Assembly: GCA_039927815.1 (NCBI GenBank)
Contig: JBDSUJ010000045.1
Span: 1-44,296, forward strand
Source of the DNA: Croceibacterium_A sp039927815
GTDB lineage: Bacteria; Pseudomonadota; Alphaproteobacteria; Sphingomonadales; Sphingomonadaceae
Direction: 5' to 3'
DNA length: 44,296 nucleotides
This document shows, piece by piece, positions 39,455-44,296 of this stretch; positions within the stretch are counted from its first letter, which is position 1; every line of letters begins with the position of its first letter. The notes beneath the pieces are model-generated. The model ran no database searches, was not told where the DNA came from, and saw only the letters and a list, made by a program, of their open reading frames with translations. The translations under genes were made by a program, and so were the position numbers.

Positions 39455-39820
39455 AGCGCGCGCAAGTAGCGGGAGTCGCCCGGTTGGCGCAGTTCGTTTA
39501 GCCGCGCTCGCAACGCGGCCGCATTGACCGTAGCCGTCAAGGTAAGCAGACTGACAGCCGTCTGGAGTTCAGTTCGCGTCCGCTAAGCGCCCAATCTCGG
39601 CCGTAGTGCGGCTGATGCGATGATCCCGAAAGCGGAATCTTGCCCGCTTGAGGCTTCTGTCGGCAAAGCGCCCAGTCGCGAATTTTAAAGCTTAAGCTTC
39701 AGCCACTCTAGAGCGGTCCAATTGCCAAGAATCGAATATCTGCAGAAGGGCAGGAAACAGCGAAGCGGACAGGAACCTAACTATTCCGCAAGACAAGCAA
39801 CTGCCGACCGGGTCAGCGCC
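39455..39820. other. Gene-free stretch upstream of the Shedu gene
   Basis: I find no convincing gene in these 366 bases. A short leftward frame from ATG 39540 (64 residues, starting MTATVNAAALRARLNELRQP) has plausible amino-acid composition for about 30 residues but then overlaps the Shedu start in another frame. It may be a gene remnant or a leader. The Shedu promoter should lie here. Confidence 0.4.
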
Positions 39821-40367
39821 CTAGTTGACCGGTGGAGCGGAAACAAGCTTGTGTAGCAGGCTCCGAGACCCTTCGTTCCCGACTCTGCATTCGGCAGTTA
39901 TCTGACTTCCTGGATGCAGCAGATGCAGTTGCGCGATCACCGTTGATATTGCCTCGGTTGCATAACCCTGTCGTTGAAACCGTAAGCGATCCAGTAGCCA
40001 ATCTCCAGCTTGTCGTCGCTGTGTGCTGGGTGCCTACAACACCGATCAGGCAACTGTTCCATCAGACACTGAGAAAGCAGTTCTCTCCATCGTTACTGCC
40101 AATCAGTTCGGCAGCGTCAGACGTACTGAAAGGTGACGTGAGAAAATGATCAACATCAGTGATTGCAGGATGATCGGTAAGGATTGACACCGGGAGGGCA
40201 TCCGCCGTGATCAAAGCCGGACGCAGAGGCGTCGGGTCTTGCAGAGAGGGAACGCGCTGAGCGATTGTTGCATTGCACTGCAGATAAGCATTCTCGAAGT
40301 GTTCGCAAAGCATGGAACGATACGGCAATAGCTCCCGCGCTCGCTCCTCACGGCTCGAAAGCTCCAC
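39821..40367 (-). pseudogene. GNAT acetyltransferase pseudogene, several frameshifts
   Basis: Read leftward across three frames, this stretch encodes a RimJ/RimL-like N-acetyltransferase. The pieces are an N-terminal part (TPLRPALITADALPVSILTD up to GENCFLSV and a stop near 40062), CLIGVVGTQH in a second frame, DDKLEIGYWIAYG in a third, and FQRQGYATEAISTVIAQL plus ITAECRVGNEGSRSLLHKL in a further shift, ending at a TAG at 39821. The acetyl-CoA motif (RQGYATEA) and the N-EGSRSLL-KL helix are clear. At least three frameshifts make it inactive. It supports a decaying, horizontally acquired segment. Confidence 0.75.
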
Positions 40368-40491
40368 CAGGCATCAGCCGGGTGCTACGCAGGTTTCATT
40401 TCACAGCCGTCCCAATCAGCCGGAGGGTGTTCAAGCCCCGGTCCGTAAGGAAAGGCGAATTTTGAAAGGCTCGCGGATTTAGTCGTGGGCA

Positions 40492-41391
40492 TCAAAATCC
40501 GAAAAGGGCTCGGGGTGTCTGAACCAAGACAGCTTCGCGCTGTTTTTGGTTCGGCACCCACAGGTCAAGCGCCGCGCGAGCGCTTGGATATGTTGCTACT
40601 TTCTCGAACTGGGTGTGCGGCCAATCACTCCCCCACATAAGCCGATCTACGCCAAGACTGCCGATCAGCGCTTTTGCGGCATTTGTTGCCAAGATCCCGC
40701 CCGATTGCGAATCCGGCCCCGAGAGGCGATATGCCCCTGACATCTTGACCCAGGTTCGCCGGGTCTTGCCGAGACCAAGAAGGTATCGGAAGCCCGGGTC
40801 TTGAATTCCCAGCTGTGTATCAGGCCGGCCGAAATGATCGATGACCAACCTGGGGCCGCCAGCGAGGATCGAAGGGGCAATCGCCTGAAGCCGAGCAGCC
40901 TCGATCTGCACTTCAACAAGCCAATTCAAGTCGGCCAGGTGGCGCAGGTGCGCGCGCCACACTGGCGTCGATAAATCGGGTGTGGGCTGTCCAATTAAAT
41001 TGAGCCGGACTCCGCGGATTTTTGACTGATGGAGCGCTATTAAGCTCGCGGGCGACACGTCCGGGTCGACTACGGCGATCCCGCGAAGGATGTCACCATG
41101 CGATTGCAGAGCACCGAGCAGGTAACTGTTATCGGTACCCAGGAAGCTTGGCTGAACCAAAACCCCGCGATCGATTCCGTTGGCAGCAAGATGGCCCAGG
41201 TACTGCGCTGGCGGTGCGTCATAGTCAGGGGCGTAACGTCGTCCCTGTGCCATGGGCAAATCGCGCAGGAAAATGTGCGCGTGAGTGTCAATCGCCCGAA
41301 TCCGGCTATGCGAAAGCGTCTTTGCCCCGACAATCGATGGGCTCACCATGGCGCTGATCATTCCTCCGAGCACTCTCCGACGTCCGATCAC
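40492..41391 (-). CDS. Amidohydrolase (COG3618, lactonase-like)
   Basis: A 299-residue metal-dependent TIM-barrel hydrolase of the amidohydrolase-2 family, related to 2-pyrone-4,6-dicarboxylate lactonase (LigI). The HxH metal site is THAH (His37, His39), HFGRPD follows later, and the metal Asp is in WGSDWPHT. The start is GTG 41391, overlapping the MFS stop in a GTGA arrangement. The N-terminus (MIGRRRVLGGMISAMVSPSIVGA) resembles a Tat signal peptide, which would place it in the periplasm. The substrate is unknown. A lactone or aromatic acid ester is plausible. It is coupled to a truncated carrier gene. Confidence 0.82.
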   Translation of the reverse strand: MIGRRRVLGGMISAMVSPSIVGAKTLSHSRIRAIDTHAHIFLRDLPMAQGRRYAPDYDAPPAQYLGHLAANGIDRGVLVQPSFLGTDNSYLLGALQSHGDILRGIAVVDPDVSPASLIALHQSKIRGVRLNLIGQPTPDLSTPVWRAHLRHLADLNWLVEVQIEAARLQAIAPSILAGGPRLVIDHFGRPDTQLGIQDPGFRYLLGLGKTRRTWVKMSGAYRLSGPDSQSGGILATNAAKALIGSLGVDRLMWGSDWPHTQFEKVATYPSARAALDLWVPNQKQREAVLVQTPRALFGF

Positions 41392-42773
41392 GCCACCACC
41401 TCCCGTTGCAAATTGTTTTCGGGCAGCGGTCGATTTGGCAACAGCGCGACGGCGACGATGACCAGGCCGTAAGCCGCAGAAGCATCGATGGCGATTGCGG
41501 TGCCAAGCGATATTTTGTCGCTCATGGCTCCGATCAGCACAGGAAAGCCAGCGGCGACCAGCCGTCCCCCGTTGTAGCAGAACCCGACACCCGATCCGCG
41601 GGTCTCGGCGGGATAGAGTTCGCTGAACAACGCTCCCATGGTCGCGGGAATTCCCGCCGCGCAAAAGCCGAGTGGGAAACCGAGAAGGATCATCACATTG
41701 TCGCTGACGGGCGCCAGAATATAAAGCAGCGCGATGACGATACAGCCTGCAGCGTAGCCCGCTATCGTGGTCCTGCGGCCGAATCGATCGGACAAGCTTC
41801 CTGCCACGATGCATCCGATCCAGAAAGCCACGATGATAACCGCAAGGTAGCCGCTGGTTGCAATGACCGAGAGGCCGCGCTCAGTTTTGAGATAGGTCGG
41901 CAACCACGAGAACAGGCCATAATACCCGCCATGCGCGCCAATCGCGAGGAGCCCCGCCACCAGGGTGCCGCGCAAGTTTTCCCGACGAAAAACTGAAACC
42001 AAGGCCTGGCCTGCGCTGGGAAGGGTCGCACCGTCCGACTTTGCCACGGGCATGCCGGGGCTCAGATTACGGGACAGAAACAGGGCTATAAGTGCTGGCA
42101 AAAGCGCGAGCGCGAACAAGACCCGCCATGCCGTCGTTCCCGGCAGCAGTGAAAGAGCAACGGCAGAAGCCAACGCGGCAGCGCCCCAGCCGAGTGCCCA
42201 CCCGCTTTGAACAACACCCAGCGCACGGCCGCGAAATCGCTCATCGACCGATTCGGCCATCAGCACGGCGCCAGCGGCCCACTCTGCTCCGAAGCCAAAC
42301 CCCTGCAGGGATCTCGCAAGAAGCAACTGACCCGAGGTTTGGGCCAGCGCGACGAAGATGCTCATCACGGCGAACGCCAAGATCGATCCGCGAAAGGCGG
42401 CGAGGCGTCCGTATCGGTCCGAAAGCGCCCCCCCGAACCAGCCACCAATCGCGGTCGTCACCAAAGTCCCGGATGTAATCAATCCCGCATCGGTGCGGGA
42501 CATCGCAAAGGTGGCGATAATTGCCATGCGATCGCCGGCGAGAGCATCCTGGTAAGTGCGATAACACAGCGCCTCTGGAACGGTCAGTTTGCGCTCACCG
42601 GCTGGCATTTGAACCGTGATGCGCCGATCCTGCAATACCTCGAACGGCGAGCTTATCTGCTCTTGCTTCGCCGGCTTGCGGGGTCGCCCGCTTGGGTTGC
42701 CGGTTTGCCCCGGCTTGAACCGGGTCGATCGACCTCCATCCTTCTTGTCAGCCACGAGCGGGCTCCCCGGCAA
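41388..42773 (-). CDS. Chimeric ORF: DUF5681 N-terminus fused to truncated MFS transporter
   Basis: An open 461-residue frame of two unrelated parts. Residues 1 to about 84 are a DUF5681 protein start (TRFKPGQTGNPSGRPRKPAK ... YRTYQDALAGDRMA), a small family found beside ParB-like methyltransferases in phages and islands. From about residue 85 (IIATFAMSRTDAGLITSG) it is a major facilitator beginning at the end of helix 1. Loop 2-3 is GALSDRYGRLAAF and its repeat is LSDRFGRRTTIAG. About 50 N-terminal MFS residues, including helix 1, are missing, so transport activity is doubtful. The fusion point is near 42510-42525. The start overlaps the methyltransferase 3' end by 26 bases, as an intact DUF5681 gene would. 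It looks like a recombination junction preserved in frame. Confidence 0.85.
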   Translation of the reverse strand: MPGSPLVADKKDGGRSTRFKPGQTGNPSGRPRKPAKQEQISSPFEVLQDRRITVQMPAGERKLTVPEALCYRTYQDALAGDRMAIIATFAMSRTDAGLITSGTLVTTAIGGWFGGALSDRYGRLAAFRGSILAFAVMSIFVALAQTSGQLLLARSLQGFGFGAEWAAGAVLMAESVDERFRGRALGVVQSGWALGWGAAALASAVALSLLPGTTAWRVLFALALLPALIALFLSRNLSPGMPVAKSDGATLPSAGQALVSVFRRENLRGTLVAGLLAIGAHGGYYGLFSWLPTYLKTERGLSVIATSGYLAVIIVAFWIGCIVAGSLSDRFGRRTTIAGYAAGCIVIALLYILAPVSDNVMILLGFPLGFCAAGIPATMGALFSELYPAETRGSGVGFCYNGGRLVAAGFPVLIGAMSDKISLGTAIAIDASAAYGLVIVAVALLPNRPLPENNLQREVVA

Positions 42774-44004
42774 TGCGGCGCGCCGTTTTGCCCGTCATGG
42801 CGACCCAACGCTCCACGGCCACGTCGACATAGGCGGGATCGATGTCGATCCCGCGGAAACGACGTGCCGTTCGTTCGCAGGCGATCAGCGAAGTGCCGGC
42901 ACCCAGAAAGACATCCAGCACAAGGTCCCCGCGCCGCGTGACGTCCGAGATGGCCTCGGCCACCATTGCAGTGGGTTTGACCGTGGGATGCAGTTTGAGG
43001 TCACCACGCTTGTTGCCGAGGAACGTGTTGACCGATGGATAGTCCCAGACATTCGTCCGGTTGCGACCATGGCGGCCGAGCTCCACAGCATTCAGATGCG
43101 GGCCGTCTCCGACCCGGTAAACTGACACCAGCTCGTGCTTCGAGCGGTACAGTGAGCCCATCCCCGCGTTGGACTTGTTCCAGACACACAGATTGAGGAG
43201 CTCGCCGTAGAGCTCCCCGCCGACGGGCCACAGGTCCTCCAGGTGGCGCCAGTCCATGCACACGAAGTGCACAGCACCGTTGCGGGAGACGTTCACGCAG
43301 GTGCCGAGGGATTCGCTTAGGAATGAGCGGAACTCTTCAGTGCTCAGCTCGCCAGACGCCATCGCGAACTCGCGGTGCTCGCTCTTGACGTTCGCATGCC
43401 CCTTGATCGCGACGTTATATGGCGGATCGAGGAAAGCGCAGTCGACTGACTCCCAATTGTCTATGACCTGTTTGACGAAGGCACTGTCGCGCGCATCACC
43501 GCAGCCGATCCGGTGGTCACCGAGTTCCCAAATGTCGCCCACCTTGGTTTGGGGTTCGGCATTTACTGCGGGGATGGCCTCATCGTCAGGATCAGTTCTC
43601 GGGTTCAGAAGGACGTCTATTTCTCCACCGGAAAAGCCCGTCAGGCCAAGATCGATTTCGATATCGACAGACTGAAGCTTGCCCAGTTCGACGCGAAGCA
43701 GCTCGACGTCCCAGCCGGAGTTTAGAGCGATCTTGTTGTCAGCCAGGCGCAGGGCTTTGACCTGAGCGTCGGAAAGCGAGCCTAGCTCGATTACGGGTAC
43801 TGCCGTCAAAGCCAGCTCGCGAGCCGCCAGGAACCGCCCGTGACCAGCAATGATAACGCCAGCCTTATCGACAAGAATGGGGTTGCCAAACCCTAGCTCA
43901 TCGATTGATCTCTTGATTTGATCAATCTGTTTACGAGGATGTAGCCGTGCATTGTCAGCGTAAGGAGTTATATCAGCAAGCACTCTATATTCAATCTTAA
44001 GCAT
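42748..44004 (-). CDS. ParB-like domain / site-specific DNA methyltransferase
   Basis: A 418-residue protein starting at ATG 44004. Residues 1-90 form a ParB/sulfiredoxin-like domain (ITPYADNARLHPRKQIDQI, AGHGRFLAARELALTAVPVIEL). The rest is an N6-adenine/N4-cytosine methyltransferase of beta order: the catalytic DPPYN is at 193-197, and the SAM-binding motif DVFLGAGTSLIACE comes near the C-terminus, with HPTVKP between. Such fusions are common in prophages and integrative elements of Alphaproteobacteria, often just before a DUF5681 gene and a terminase, and probably protect element DNA by modification. The longer frame to 44130 is not needed. No partner restriction gene is visible. Confidence 0.93.
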   Translation of the reverse strand: MLKIEYRVLADITPYADNARLHPRKQIDQIKRSIDELGFGNPILVDKAGVIIAGHGRFLAARELALTAVPVIELGSLSDAQVKALRLADNKIALNSGWDVELLRVELGKLQSVDIEIDLGLTGFSGGEIDVLLNPRTDPDDEAIPAVNAEPQTKVGDIWELGDHRIGCGDARDSAFVKQVIDNWESVDCAFLDPPYNVAIKGHANVKSEHREFAMASGELSTEEFRSFLSESLGTCVNVSRNGAVHFVCMDWRHLEDLWPVGGELYGELLNLCVWNKSNAGMGSLYRSKHELVSVYRVGDGPHLNAVELGRHGRNRTNVWDYPSVNTFLGNKRGDLKLHPTVKPTAMVAEAISDVTRRGDLVLDVFLGAGTSLIACERTARRFRGIDIDPAYVDVAVERWVAMTGKTARRIAGEPARG

Positions 44005-44296
44005 CAGAATTTGCCTTATTGGCGAGATACGGCGGCAATCCGCCTCTCTCTGACGCTTATTACTATATGGCTCCGCTAAATATGGCAACTGGACGAATTT
44101 ATAGGGATATTTCCGGACCGGGACCCTCATGACAAAATAGCCCCAGCACCGCCCGCGGTCGGCGCTGTTAAGGCCTCTTGAGCCTCTGTTAGGGTGCGAT
44201 TTCCGCCCTGTTCCGAGGATGATCAGGGAGCCTTCTTTCAGGCCCGCAAGTGGCGGATTCAGCGTAGTTTTTTTGGACCTGCCAGCTCACGTCGAT
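44005..44296. other. Gene-free 3' end of window
   Basis: 292 bases upstream of the methyltransferase. I see no convincing gene or RNA here. The AT-rich stretch around 44030-44110 probably contains the methyltransferase promoter. A T7 run occurs near 44268. Confidence 0.4.

Noticed and set aside
39832..40149. 105-residue plus-strand gene
   Set aside because: It is antisense to the GNAT remnant and resembles no protein.
40062..40367. Intact 101-residue hypothetical gene
   Set aside because: Its sequence is the N-terminal part of the frameshifted GNAT enzyme, and the remainder continues in other frames after its stop.
41388..42773. Functional aromatic transporter
   Set aside because: The first transmembrane helix is missing and replaced by a DUF5681 segment, so normal transport is doubtful.
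37931..44296. Second copy of the tRNA-Leu 3' end as attachment site
   Set aside because: I scanned by eye for the last 20-25 bases of the tRNA and found no copy in the window.

Overview
The window looks like a chromosomal segment of a sphingomonad (Alphaproteobacteria, Sphingomonadales; a Novosphingobium/Sphingobium/Sphingomonas-type organism). The grounds are high GC, tightly overlapping ATGA/GTGA gene junctions, a large TonB-dependent receptor, and lignin-aromatic enzymes (LigW-like decarboxylase, lignostilbene dioxygenase, DUF3237 and NTF2-like proteins) known mainly from this order. No rRNA or species marker is present, so genus is not assigned.

Region 1 (about 1-18,556) is a catabolic locus. 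After two small exported proteins, a tandem pair of NTF2/SnoaL-like proteins (leftward) diverges from a rightward series: aldehyde dehydrogenase, LigW-like metal-dependent decarboxylase, NmrA-like reductase, MFS transporter, benzoylformate-decarboxylase-like ThDP enzyme and TonB-dependent receptor. A leftward translationally coupled operon (DUF3237 protein, MFS transporter, third NTF2-like protein) diverges from a GMC oxidoreductase. A lipoprotein and a lignostilbene dioxygenase follow. My reading, from published work on phenylcoumaran (beta-5) and diarylpropane (beta-1) dimer catabolism in sphingomonads, is this. The receptor and MFS carriers import a lignin-derived dimer. GMC, DUF3237 and NTF2-like enzymes convert it to a stilbene by side-chain oxidation, decarboxylation or formaldehyde release. 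The dioxygenase cleaves the stilbene to two aryl aldehydes. The ALDH and LigW-like pair then removes an aryl formyl group as CO2.

Region 2 (18,557-29,118) is one long rightward operon. An aromatic-acid MFS carrier (AAHS type) leads a complete glutathione-dependent formaldehyde oxidation route: class III alcohol dehydrogenase, two VOC proteins, S-formylglutathione hydrolase, and an NAD-dependent molybdenum formate dehydrogenase (fdsG, fdsB, fdsA, fdsD) with mobA and fdhD embedded. It would burn the C1 units released by gamma-formaldehyde lyases or by O-demethylation.

Region 3 (29,236-37,930) is mostly core genome: a stress-type protein with four 18-residue repeats, metW, a frameshifted metX, hisC, a prephenate dehydrogenase, plsC, a YdcF protein, ftsX, ftsE, an MJ0042 zinc-ribbon membrane protein and tRNA-Leu(GAG).

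Region 4 (37,931-44,296), directly after the tRNA, has visibly lower GC and mobile or degraded content. It holds a Shedu (DUF4263) defence nuclease whose C-terminus mimics the SSB tail, a multiply frameshifted GNAT acetyltransferase pseudogene, an amidohydrolase, a chimeric ORF joining a DUF5681 N-terminus to an N-terminally truncated MFS carrier, and a ParB-like/DNA methyltransferase fusion typical of phage or island DNA. It reads as the edge of a tRNA-associated island.

No transcription factor gene was recognised anywhere in the window.
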